Source of the DNA: Actinomycetes bacterium
GTDB taxonomy: Bacteria > Actinomycetota > Acidimicrobiia > Acidimicrobiales > RAAP-2
Assembly (NCBI GenBank): GCA_025352305.1
Contig: JANXTQ010000041.1
Location: 1 to 9,275, forward strand
Reading direction: 5' to 3'
Length of the DNA: 9,275 bases
Shown in pieces: positions 1-6,799 of this stretch. The notes beneath the pieces are model-generated. The model worked only from the letters and a program-made list of their open reading frames with translations, ran no database searches and was not told the origin of the DNA. Position 1 is the first letter of the stretch; every line of letters starts with the position of its first letter. Position numbers and translations under genes: made by a program.

Positions 1-1088
1 CAGATAAACAGCAGTCCCGCGTTCAACTCGCCGGTACGTGGATCAATTCCGTCGGCAAAGTTATATCCACGTCGCAATATCACTGCACCAGCGTTTTCAT
101 GCGCCGACGCTACGCGTACGTGCGCATTCGCCGTGATGACCGGAGCCCCGAAGATGTCCAATTTTGCAAAGTCAATCCCGTCATGTTCACGCTTCCCGCT
201 GAGTGGCGCGCCCGATGCGCGAACACGTCCAATCGTTACCTGCTGGGTTTCAAGCGGTAGCGATGACCACTCTTCTAAGTGAATACGAATTCGCCTCATA
301 ACGAGGTAGGTACCGGCGTGCATCCAACTCTGATCCGATTCTGCGCGCACCCACACGTGTGCGTCCATGTCGTGTCGGTCGTGAACGCGAAGATTGTTGG
401 TGCCATCTTTGAAGCCGAGCAAATTCCTCGGCGTTGCAACAGCGGTGCTCGATGATGAAGTCTGGCCCGCACCCGTTTGCAGCGACCTCAGCGTCAGTGC
501 CCCCAGCGCGATTCGAGCCAAGTTGCGAACAGCGTGGAGCGCGACGGTCGCGTCGTCGGAACACGCTTGCACACAGATGTCTCCTCCTCTTCGTAGCGGG
601 TCAAGTTGGTCACCGGGAAATGCGGGGAGATCGACCAAAGCACTCGGTCGCAGATGAGTCATTCCGAGTCGCTTGTCAAAAAGTGTCGGGCCGAAGCCAA
701 CAGTGATGGTCAACCCCGCGGCGGAGAGTCCCGTCGCTTCTCCGGTGTCGCTCGGTGGATAGACGGGGTCGCTCGAGCCGTCGATTTCTCGAGCACTCAT
801 TAATCGTTCGCTCGCGACGCTCCACTCGCGAAGTAACTGTCGAAGTTCATCTTTCGACGTCGTCGTGAGATCAAATACGGCAAAGACCAAGTGCGACTGT
901 TGGCGCGTCGTGATTCCTCGCTGGTGGATCCCATAGAACCCGTACGCATCGGGTGACGTGGCTCGGGCGTACTCCACGGCAGTAGCGGCCGTCGCGAGCG
1001 AAGCTATTGCAGCAATCGAAGTTCCTTTTAACGCTTGACGACGAGAAATTTTTGGCGACGCATTGTCAGTTCCGTCCTGTTGTTTCAT
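1..1088 (-). CDS. efeB: EfeB-type DyP heme peroxidase, Tat-exported (3' end cut by window edge)
   Basis: Dye-decolorizing heme peroxidase of the EfeUOB iron-uptake system, expected outside the membrane. The reading frame starts at ATG 1088 and stays open to position 1, giving 362 residues; E. coli EfeB is about 420, so roughly 60 are missing. A twin-arginine signal lies at the N-terminus (SRRQALKG at 15-22, then an Ala-rich hydrophobic stretch to about 38). The start of the mature part (FYGIHQRGITT, 51-61) is typical of EfeB. The DyP signature GFKDG is at 225-229 with catalytic Asp228. The proximal heme ligand is probably His323 (NAHVRVA), and the distal Arg lies in LRRGYNF (338-344). The ATG overlaps the stop of the upstream M75 gene as ATGA, so translation is probably coupled. 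The family call is secure. The exact physiological role (peroxidase, or heme/iron handling) is debated for the family. Confidence 0.95.
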   Translation of the reverse strand, partial: MKQQDGTDNASPKISRRQALKGTSIAAIASLATAATAVEYARATSPDAYGFYGIHQRGITTRQQSHLVFAVFDLTTTSKDELRQLLREWSVASERLMSAREIDGSSDPVYPPSDTGEATGLSAAGLTITVGFGPTLFDKRLGMTHLRPSALVDLPAFPGDQLDPLRRGGDICVQACSDDATVALHAVRNLARIALGALTLRSLQTGAGQTSSSSTAVATPRNLLGFKDGTNNLRVHDRHDMDAHVWVRAESDQSWMHAGTYLVMRRIRIHLEEWSSLPLETQQVTIGRVRASGAPLSGKREHDGIDFAKLDIFGAPVITANAHVRVASAHENAGAVILRRGYNFADGIDPRTGELNAGLLFI

Positions 1089-2014
1089 GCGTAGGGTCTT
1101 CCCGTTCCGAGACCATTGAGTGCTCCGTCCAACTCACCGAGCGACGCCTGCACGCTGGCGATCTGTTGAGAGATTGCACGCCACGACGCGTTTGACACGT
1201 CACTGTTGGGCGTTGTGTCTGAAAAACGTCCAACCAGTGCCACCACCGAGCGGTTTCGACTGGACAACTGGCGAGCCAGATCCGGACGGATGAGGTGACC
1301 GAGGTCTACCAACGAATTGATGACGCGACTGGAAAAGAGCACCGAGGCTCGCACGTCGAGCATGTCGCGCTGGCTGAAGCGCTCTTGAGAACTGGTAATC
1401 ACGTTTTCCGTCGTCCATGACAGCAGCTCAATCAGGCGCCCGCAAATGGCGGACGGCGTCAATATTGTTCGAAAAACTCCAAACTCCAACAGTGGTGCAG
1501 CTTGGGCTAATGCTTGGGCCGACGTGAAGGCATCAGTGAGATGTCCCGTCCACAGATCACGCTCGACCGCGTGTAGTCCGCTCGGGATAGTCCCCGGCGC
1601 TTGATCACTGACCAGGGCATCCAAAGGAGTGAGGGCGGTGACACCAATTGCAAAGCTCGCGCGCAGTTCATCAAAGGCAGCCTGAGAGTGAAGTTCGAAT
1701 CGACGCGCCGACACCATGTCCCCCGCGTGAATCGCTGCCACGAGCGACGAGCTGGCGCTCGCGAATCGCTGCGAGGCAGTGACAACGTTGCGACGAAATT
1801 GGTTCGTCACCGCCAGCGTCGCTGCTTGTTCAGCTCGGGTGGGATGAACGTGATGCGTATACGGAGTGGTCGAATAGTGCTGTTTTTGATAGTTGTGCGT
1901 CTCGTAGCGATTCGATTCCCACAGAGAAAACGCACCGATCACCGTCGCGAGCACGACGCAGACGATGACCCCACGCTTGCTGAAACGGCTCACTAGCGAG
2001 GACACGTGCGACAC
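1085..2014 (-). CDS. efeO: EfeO/EfeM-like M75 (imelysin-type) periplasmic iron-uptake protein
   Basis: 309-residue protein predicted to present iron to the Efe system on the outer face of the membrane. The key signature is GLHAVERDLW (146-155), which matches the HxxE motif of EfeO and imelysin M75 domains. The rest is mostly helical, as in that family. Residues 14-31 are hydrophobic after a basic N-terminus and have no lipobox Cys, so they form a signal peptide or anchor. A His/Tyr-rich linker follows (His at 40, 46, 54, 55 and 57) and could bind metal. There is no room for the cupredoxin domain of classical E. coli EfeO, so it resembles the shorter EfeM form. The start is GTG 2014, with AGGA about 7 nt upstream. 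It ends in an ATGA overlap with efeB. The gene before it, 34 nt away, is an acetyltransferase rather than efeU. The family is fairly secure; the O versus M subtype is less so. Confidence 0.85.
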   Translation of the reverse strand: MSHVSSLVSRFSKRGVIVCVVLATVIGAFSLWESNRYETHNYQKQHYSTTPYTHHVHPTRAEQAATLAVTNQFRRNVVTASQRFASASSSLVAAIHAGDMVSARRFELHSQAAFDELRASFAIGVTALTPLDALVSDQAPGTIPSGLHAVERDLWTGHLTDAFTSAQALAQAAPLLEFGVFRTILTPSAICGRLIELLSWTTENVITSSQERFSQRDMLDVRASVLFSSRVINSLVDLGHLIRPDLARQLSSRNRSVVALVGRFSDTTPNSDVSNASWRAISQQIASVQASLGELDGALNGLGTGRPYA

Positions 2015-2021
2015 GGGACAA

Positions 2022-2029
2022 TCCTAGGA
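2022..2029. promoter_or_regulatory. Small palindrome over the ribosome-binding region of the efeO-like gene
   Basis: TCCTAGGA is a perfect 8-bp palindrome that overlaps the AGGA Shine-Dalgarno of the efeO-like gene in the 34-nt gap after the acetyltransferase gene. Iron genes in Actinobacteria are often controlled by DtxR/IdeR proteins. This half-site does not match their 19-bp operator well enough to assign, so it is recorded only as a possible site. Confidence 0.15.
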
Positions 2030-2048
2030 ATAATCAGAGTGCACAACA

Positions 2049-3014
2049 TCAAGCTTGATCGCGGATAAAACTCTCTTCGACGCTGACGAAGCCCAACGAT
2101 TCATACAACGAGCGCGCCTGGTCGTTATAGCCAAAAACATGGAGTTCGAGATACCGCGCATTTCGGGCACGGAAAAACTTCTCCGCCGAGATCATCGCAG
2201 CGCGTCCGAATCCTTGACCACGATACTGAGGGTGCACTTCGACGTCGTAGACGTGGCCCGATGAATTGACCCGTGATTCGAATAGCCACAAGGTCCCGAT
2301 GTACTGATCACCCGCGCGAAGAACAAACCAGAAGTGCGAAGGAGTCGAGAGTCCTCGCGGCAGCATCATGACCGTTTGGCGCTTCGCGTCCGCGAGAGCC
2401 TCATCTTCGCCAAAGATTCCCGCGCGAACCAGGCTTGACGCGTACTCTGCGATCAAATGCTCGCGGTTCATTTCAAACTGTTCACTCGTCATTGGTACAA
2501 GTTCAACTGTGACTGAGGATTCAATCGGCTCAGTCGTACCGTCAAATCGTCGGACCATCAGTGAAGAGATGCGGTGAAGCTCTCCCGTGTCGACGAGGTA
2601 TTTCATGGCGCCGTCACCGCGATAGGCGCGCACTTCGAGCCCACTGGCTCGGTGCGAATGAGCAGTTCGAACGAGCTCGTCGAGCAGTTCAACGGCGCCG
2701 TCGCCGGACCAGTTGTCGGCGTTTAACTCCCACAGTGAGGCCCGTCGCGTTCGCCCCGCCGGTTCTACGTGGATCCAGCAGTCGGCTACTCGATCGCCGT
2801 TGCAGCACACGTCGTAGGACACGACGCCCATCGTCGAAGGAGCATTACCGAGGAGTCTTTTGAGAAAGTCATCCGCCAACCACTTAGCTTCGACGTCGGC
2901 GTACTGGGTGGTGGCAACGTTTCGTCGACGCCAGAGGTCACTTCGTTGTGATCGCCACTCAGCCGCGTTGTCGATGGACCGTGGGACCAACGTCCACTGC
3001 ACTTGACTGCTCAC
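2049..3014 (-). CDS. Two-domain GNAT-family N-acetyltransferase
   Basis: 321-residue cytoplasmic acetyltransferase with unknown acceptor. The C-terminal half (about 168-321) is a clear GNAT domain. Strand 4 (VYDVEVHP, 255-262) runs into the acetyl-CoA pyrophosphate loop QYRGQGFGRA (263-272), and motif B is NDQARSLYESLGF (297-309). The N-terminal half looks like a second, degenerate GNAT fold: residues 108-156 repeat the helix-strand-helix pattern (LLDELVRTA, then LEVRAYRGDGAMKYL) but lack a good acetyl-CoA loop. Tandem GNATs with one worn half include mycothiol synthase MshD, but I see nothing specific enough to use that name. The start is GTG 3014, 9 nt after the metF stop, with no strong Shine-Dalgarno, so it probably depends on coupling. 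Its place between metF and the iron genes does not reveal a substrate. Confidence 0.85.
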   Translation of the reverse strand: MSSQVQWTLVPRSIDNAAEWRSQRSDLWRRRNVATTQYADVEAKWLADDFLKRLLGNAPSTMGVVSYDVCCNGDRVADCWIHVEPAGRTRRASLWELNADNWSGDGAVELLDELVRTAHSHRASGLEVRAYRGDGAMKYLVDTGELHRISSLMVRRFDGTTEPIESSVTVELVPMTSEQFEMNREHLIAEYASSLVRAGIFGEDEALADAKRQTVMMLPRGLSTPSHFWFVLRAGDQYIGTLWLFESRVNSSGHVYDVEVHPQYRGQGFGRAAMISAEKFFRARNARYLELHVFGYNDQARSLYESLGFVSVEESFIRDQA

Positions 3015-3023
3015 GCCAGGATG

Positions 3024-3902
3024 CTAGGCACTCGCGTCGCTGCGGGCCAACTCAGGAAAAAGCCTCTCGTAGATCTCCCTCGTAGCCGTTGAACGGTTGA
3101 GGGTGTAAAAGTGCAGGCCCGGTGCCCCTTGATCAATGAGCTCGCGACACATCTCGGTGGCGGCGGCGATTCCCTCGGCGCGCACTGCTCCTGGGCCGCC
3201 CACGCTATGGGCGTGTTCGAGTCGTCGCGCTAACTCGTGCGGCACGGGACCGCCCATTTGGGCCATGCGCTCGACCCCACCCAACGTAGTTACGGGAATG
3301 ATTCCGGGAAGCACAGGTTTGTTGTTTCCAAGTTCTCCAAGTTCAGAGATGAGCCTCACCCACTCTTGCGATTGAAAAAAGAACTGGGTTACGGCAAAGT
3401 CAGCAACGGCGAGTTTTTCAGCCAAAATGGTGCGGTCCGTTCCGCGGTCCACGGAACGGGGATGGCCACTCGGATGCGCGGCCACTCCGATTGAAAACTC
3501 CCCACACTCTCTTGCAAGTTGAACGAGTTCAATGGCGTAGTGAAACTCGCCGATTGCCAAGGCCGGATCTGCGGGTATGTCTCCGCCCAAGGCCATCAGA
3601 TTTTCGACGCCATTAGTGATGTAGTTCGCGAGGATGTCGCGCAACTCCGCCTCACGATGTCCTACGCAGATGAGGTGGGCCATCGCCGTCAGGTGTTGCT
3701 GACTTTGAATTGAGCTTACGAGGTCGAAGGTCCGCTGGCGCGAGATCGGGCCACCGCGGTAGGTCACTGAAACAAACGACGGATGCAGTGATTCGAGGTC
3801 TATGAGGGTGCGTCCGAGCACGGTCGCTTCTTCGTCACTTTTGGGTGGAAAAAATTCGAAGCTCTTGGTGAAGCCGGCGCTCAATAGCGCGTCTACGCGC
3901 AC
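3024..3902 (-). CDS. metF: 5,10-methylenetetrahydrofolate reductase
   Basis: Flavoprotein that reduces 5,10-methylene-THF to 5-methyl-THF, the methyl donor for methionine synthesis. With a GTG start at 3902 it has 292 residues, the usual length for bacterial MetF. Family motifs run in order: SFEFFPPK (14-21) with catalytic Glu16, FVSVTYRGG (43-51), MALGGDIPAD (103-112) with the conserved Asp108, GVAAHPSGHP (139-148), VTQFFF (171-176), LPGIIPVT (198-205) and LHFYTLNR (263-270). The frame stays open about 67 codons upstream, to 4103, but that part overlaps the cupin gene and has no MetF similarity. GTG 3902, 4 nt after the cupin stop, is the sensible start. Together with folD just upstream it controls the split of one-carbon units between purines and methionine. 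Confidence 0.95.
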   Translation of the reverse strand: MRVDALLSAGFTKSFEFFPPKSDEEATVLGRTLIDLESLHPSFVSVTYRGGPISRQRTFDLVSSIQSQQHLTAMAHLICVGHREAELRDILANYITNGVENLMALGGDIPADPALAIGEFHYAIELVQLARECGEFSIGVAAHPSGHPRSVDRGTDRTILAEKLAVADFAVTQFFFQSQEWVRLISELGELGNNKPVLPGIIPVTTLGGVERMAQMGGPVPHELARRLEHAHSVGGPGAVRAEGIAAATEMCRELIDQGAPGLHFYTLNRSTATREIYERLFPELARSDASA

Positions 3903-3906
3903 GAAA

Positions 3907-4272
3907 CTATTTGCGGCCGAAGTCGTCTTCGAGGCGCACAATATCGTCCTCGCCAAAGTAGGTGCCGTGCTGGACTTCGATAAATACCACCGGCTCACTG
4001 CCACGGTTCTCACAGCGATGCGCGGCCCCGAGTGCGACGTCGATGGATTGGCCCGGTCCCACTTCGAACTCCGCGCCATCGAGAACAACAGTGGCCTGTC
4101 CACGCAGCACGAACCAGTGCTCGGAGCGCCGCGAATGCTTCTGATAGCTCAAGCGCTTGCCGGGCGACACGACGATTCGCTTGACTTTGTGATCAGGCTC
4201 GGTGTCGTCGAGGACCGTGTAGTTGCCCCACGGGCGTTCGTCGTATTCGTGGCCTAATTGATCATGGTTCAT
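3907..4272 (-). CDS. Standalone type II phosphomannose isomerase-like cupin
   Basis: 121-residue single-domain cupin. It matches the C-terminal isomerase half of bifunctional mannose-1-phosphate guanylyltransferase/phosphomannose isomerase (AlgA/ManC) along its whole length: RPWGNYTVLD (13-22), VKRIVVSPGKRLS (30-42), QKHSRRSEHW (44-53), then FIEVQHGTYFGEDDIVRLED (97-116). Expected metal ligands are all present: Gln44, His46, Glu51 and His85. No nucleotidyltransferase domain is attached, and no sugar-nucleotide gene lies in the window. It may therefore be a true mannose-6-phosphate isomerase or a sugar-phosphate-binding cupin of other function. The start is ATG 4272, which overlaps the folD stop as ATGA. 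An upstream in-frame ATG (4362) would run deep into folD and is rejected. The fold assignment is strong; the enzymatic role is uncertain. Confidence 0.88.
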   Translation of the reverse strand: MNHDQLGHEYDERPWGNYTVLDDTEPDHKVKRIVVSPGKRLSYQKHSRRSEHWFVLRGQATVVLDGAEFEVGPGQSIDVALGAAHRCENRGSEPVVFIEVQHGTYFGEDDIVRLEDDFGRK

Positions 4273-5126
4273 GATTGAATCTTCTCCGCAGCCAAAACAG
4301 CGTTGCGTAACAGCATGGCACGAGTCATGGGACCCACACCCCCGATACGTGGTGTTATCCAACCCGCCACTTCAGAGACATCGTCGGCCACGTCACTCAT
4401 GAGCTTCTTGCCTTCCCAGGATGTGCCTGCTCCTACTACCGCTGCACCGGGCTTAACCATGTCGGCGCTCACTATTCCCGCCACGCCCGCCGCAGCAATA
4501 ATGACGTCGGCCTGGCGCGTATAAGTAGCCATGTCGCTGACGCCGGTATGAATGACAGTAACTGCGGCGTTGCATCCAGGACGGCGCATTGCTAACAGCA
4601 GAGCTAGGGGTCGGCCAATAGTGAGACCGCGGCCAATAACGACGACGTTTTTTCCTTCGACCGGCACATGGTGGGCGCTGAGAAGTTCCACGATCCCCGC
4701 CGGAGTGCAGGGCAACGGTCCCGGCGCACCCATGACGAGTCGCCCAAGATTTGTGGGGTGTAGTCCGTCAACGTCTTTATCGGGCGACACCCGTAACAAG
4801 ACCTGCTCTTCATTTATGCCGGCGGGCAGAGGAAGCTGGACGAGAATGGAGTGCACCTGCGGATTCGCATTCAACGAATCAACGAGATCCTCAATTTCCT
4901 GCTGTGTCGCGTCAGCACCGAGGTGCGCGTGGTGCGAAACAATGCCAACTTCTTCACAGTCAATGTGTTTCATCGCCACGTACTTGGCACTCGGCCCATC
5001 GTCGCCGACCAACACGGTGCCGAGCCCTACCGTTCGACCGACGGCGTTCAATCGCGCGACGCGATCGGCCAATTCCATTTTGATACGAGCCGCGAGGCGA
5101 TTTCCATCGAGAAGTTCTGCAGTCAT
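4269..5126 (-). CDS. folD: Bifunctional methylene-THF dehydrogenase / methenyl-THF cyclohydrolase
   Basis: FolD interconverts 5,10-methylene-THF and 10-formyl-THF through methenyl-THF, using NADP. It supplies the formyl donor for PurN and PurH. The 285 residues are normal for the family. The catalytic YxxxK pair is Tyr49/Lys53 (YVAMK). LVQLPLP (96-102) holds the active-site Gln98, and SPDKDVDG (114-121) holds Asp120. The PCTPAG turn is at 139-144, the dinucleotide loop GRGLTIGRP at 165-173 and the C-terminal GGVGPMTRAML at 262-271. GRG in place of the commoner GRS is the form I know from Actinobacteria such as Mycobacterium. The ATG at 5126 lies 2 nt after the purH stop with no strong Shine-Dalgarno, which implies coupling. 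The gene ends in a 4-nt overlap with the cupin gene. Confidence 0.97.
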   Translation of the reverse strand: MTAELLDGNRLAARIKMELADRVARLNAVGRTVGLGTVLVGDDGPSAKYVAMKHIDCEEVGIVSHHAHLGADATQQEIEDLVDSLNANPQVHSILVQLPLPAGINEEQVLLRVSPDKDVDGLHPTNLGRLVMGAPGPLPCTPAGIVELLSAHHVPVEGKNVVVIGRGLTIGRPLALLLAMRRPGCNAAVTVIHTGVSDMATYTRQADVIIAAAGVAGIVSADMVKPGAAVVGAGTSWEGKKLMSDVADDVSEVAGWITPRIGGVGPMTRAMLLRNAVLAAEKIQS

Positions 5127-5128
5127 GA

Positions 5129-6670
5129 TTAGTGGCGAAAGTGCCGTTCTCCCGTCATCAACATCACGATCCCCGCAGCATCGGCGGCGTCAATCACTTC
5201 CTGATCGCGCACCGATCCACCCGGTTGAACAACGGACGTCACTCCGGCGCTGGTCAACGCATCCAGGCCATCGGCAAAGGGGAAGAATGCGTCGGACGCC
5301 GCCGCGGCGCCGCGGGTCAACTCACCAGCCTTAGTAGTCGCAATCCCCGCTGCCACAACCCGAGACTGTTGACCGGCGCCGACACCGACGGCCGCACCGT
5401 CGCGCGCAATCACGATGGCGTTAGACGTCGTGCGAGCGCACACCCGCCACGCGAGAATGAGATCCGCCAACTGTTGATCGTTGGGCTGCGCCGCAGTTAC
5501 ACATCGCCACTCAGTTGGCGAAACCAAAAGTTCGTCGGCGTTTTGGACCAACGCACTGTCGCCGAAGGTTCTGATCGACCGACCGAGCGGCTCCGGTGCG
5601 GGAGCACTGAGTAGTCGAGTGGCCTTACGTCGCGAGCGCAAAATATCTACCGCTTGTTCGCTGAGTGATGAAGCAATGATGACGTCGGCTTGTGGACCCG
5701 CGGCAATGATCTGGGCCAACTCAACGTCGATCTCACCACCGACGGCCACAATGCCGCCAAAAGCGCTCTGAGGATCAGCAGCGAGTGCGCGCTCAAACGC
5801 GTGAGTCAAGGTGGTTCCAAGAGCAGCGCCCGATGCGTTGGCGTGTTTAATAATTGCTACTGCCGCTGCGCCATTGTGGTCGTTCGATAGTTCGTGAACG
5901 AGTCGCCACGCGGCGTCCGCATCAAAAATGTTGAGGTAGCTGAGTGCACTGCCCGACAGATGTTCAACCGAGTCCCACCACGGATTCGAACCCATCACGC
6001 GGTAGCGTGCACCGATCTGATGAGGGTTCTCACCGTATCGAACGACCTCAGCTCTCTCAAATGCGAGGTGCAGAGTTTCGGGCACTGCGATTTTCACCGC
6101 GTCCGGTACTTCACCAATGATTCCTCCAGCGTCGAACCACTGCACAATTGCCGAGTCGTATGAAGCGCAGTGAGCAAAGGCCGATCGAGCCAACTCGTGG
6201 CGTGTGGCGTCAGAGACAGAACCGTTTTCGCGAAGTTCGCCCAGGACCGCGCTGTACTGCGAAGGATTAGTTAACACGGCGACGTACTGGTGATTCTTGG
6301 CCGCGGCGCGAACCATCGTGGGACCGCCGATATCGATTAGTTCCACTGAGGGGTCTGAGCTAAAGGGGTACAGATTGCACACGACCAGATCGATCGGGGC
6401 AATATCTTGTGCAATCAGATCATCCAGATGGTCCTGCTTCGATCGGTCAGCGAGAATTCCCCCGTGAATCTTTGGATGCAGGGTCTTAACGCGACCTCCG
6501 AGCATCTCGGGCGACTGCGTGATCTCAGAAACGTCGAGGTGGGTAATCCCCGCCGTCGTTAACGCCTGCGCTGTTCCGCCCGAGGCAATCAGTTCAACGC
6601 CGAGAGAGTGAAGGCCACTAGCGAATTCGACCAGTCCGGCCTTGTCCCAAACACTCAACAGCGCACGCAC
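5129..6670 (-). CDS. purH: Bifunctional AICAR formyltransferase / IMP cyclohydrolase
   Basis: Catalyses the last two steps to IMP: formylation of AICAR with 10-formyl-THF, then ring closure. With GTG 6670 as start it has 513 residues, close to the usual 515-530. The IMP cyclohydrolase part carries ASGGTA (29-34), LGGRVKTLHPKIHGG (57-71) and CNLYPF (98-103). The linker has IGGPTMVRAAAKNH (114-127). The transformylase part carries YGENPHQ (212-218), the catalytic Lys275-His276 in IKHANASG (274-281), QSAFGGIVA (301-309), GAGQQSR (431-437), FFPFADG (462-468) and the terminal GERHFRH. GTG 6670 is chosen because GAGAGG lies 5 nt upstream and homologs begin here with RALxSV. An upstream in-frame TTG (6727) lies in the A/T tract and has no signal. 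This is the first gene of the folate run. Confidence 0.97.
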   Translation of the reverse strand: MRALLSVWDKAGLVEFASGLHSLGVELIASGGTAQALTTAGITHLDVSEITQSPEMLGGRVKTLHPKIHGGILADRSKQDHLDDLIAQDIAPIDLVVCNLYPFSSDPSVELIDIGGPTMVRAAAKNHQYVAVLTNPSQYSAVLGELRENGSVSDATRHELARSAFAHCASYDSAIVQWFDAGGIIGEVPDAVKIAVPETLHLAFERAEVVRYGENPHQIGARYRVMGSNPWWDSVEHLSGSALSYLNIFDADAAWRLVHELSNDHNGAAAVAIIKHANASGAALGTTLTHAFERALAADPQSAFGGIVAVGGEIDVELAQIIAAGPQADVIIASSLSEQAVDILRSRRKATRLLSAPAPEPLGRSIRTFGDSALVQNADELLVSPTEWRCVTAAQPNDQQLADLILAWRVCARTTSNAIVIARDGAAVGVGAGQQSRVVAAGIATTKAGELTRGAAAASDAFFPFADGLDALTSAGVTSVVQPGGSVRDQEVIDAADAAGIVMLMTGERHFRH

Positions 6671-6676
6671 GTTGAC

Positions 6677-6691
6677 CTCTCTTACCGAGAG
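6677..6691 (-). promoter_or_regulatory. Short hairpin covering the purH Shine-Dalgarno
   Basis: In the transcript CTCTC (6691-6687) can pair with GAGAG (6681-6677) over a 5-nt loop. The 3' arm is most of the GAGAGG Shine-Dalgarno used for GTG 6670. A 5-bp stem is marginal in stability. It is listed because it decides access to the start; it may be chance. Confidence 0.25.
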
Positions 6692-6695
6692 TTTT

Positions 6696-6711
6696 CCCTC
6701 AGCAACCCTCA
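6696..6711 (-). repeat. Direct repeat TGAGGG, 10-bp period, in the purH leader
   Basis: Two copies of TGAGGG (minus strand) occupy 6711-6706 and 6701-6696, one DNA turn apart, between the T tract and the purH ribosome-binding site. Same-face spacing is what a dimeric regulator reading tandem half-sites would need, but two hexamers could also arise by chance. Confidence 0.35.
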
Positions 6712-6725
6712 ACTCTAATGTGCCC

Positions 6726-6759
6726 AAAAAAACGTCTGAGGCAACGAGCGAGGCAAACG
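6726..6759 (-). terminator. Possible weak intrinsic terminator after the second zinc-ribbon gene
   Basis: In the minus-strand transcript CGTTTG (6759-6754) can pair with CAGACG (6738-6733) with one G-U pair and a 15-nt loop, followed at once by seven U residues (6732-6726). It lies 41 nt past the stop of the second zinc-ribbon gene and 56 nt before the purH start. The stem is short and the loop large, so efficiency should be low. If it works, purH needs a promoter very close to its start. Confidence 0.3.
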
Positions 6760-6761
6760 AG
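6738..6761. repeat. Imperfect 11/12-bp tandem repeat in the gap before purH
   Basis: GAGGCAACGAG (6738-6748) is followed after one base by GAGGCAAACGAG (6750-6761). The copies are identical except for one extra A. The repeat overlaps the loop of the possible terminator, and a perfect palindrome CGGGATCCCG (6768-6777) sits 6 bp further on. No known element is recognised in this 129-bp gap. Confidence 0.5.
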
Positions 6762-6799
6762 GATCGTCGGGATCCCGTTGCGTCGACCGAGCTACGTAT

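Noticed and set aside
394..803. Several plus-strand frames of 65-90 codons between 394 and 803
   Set aside because: All are antisense to efeB, whose frame is continuous through the whole region.
3903..4103. Upstream extension of metF to an ATG at 4103
   Set aside because: The extra residues overlap the cupin gene, show no MetF similarity and look like out-of-frame translation; MetF homologs begin near GTG 3902.
4273..4362. Longer N-terminus for the cupin from ATG 4362
   Set aside because: It would overlap folD by about 90 bp; the Cys-rich extra residues have no counterpart in the family, and ATG 4272 gives an ATGA overlap.
4552..5334. 260-codon open frame on the plus strand
   Set aside because: It is antisense to folD and the end of purH, and its composition (Arg, Ser, Thr, Pro rich) is typical of a shadow frame in GC-rich DNA.
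6671..6727. Upstream TTG start for purH at 6727
   Set aside because: It has no Shine-Dalgarno and lies inside the A/T tract; GTG 6670 has GAGAGG at proper distance and matches where the homologs begin.
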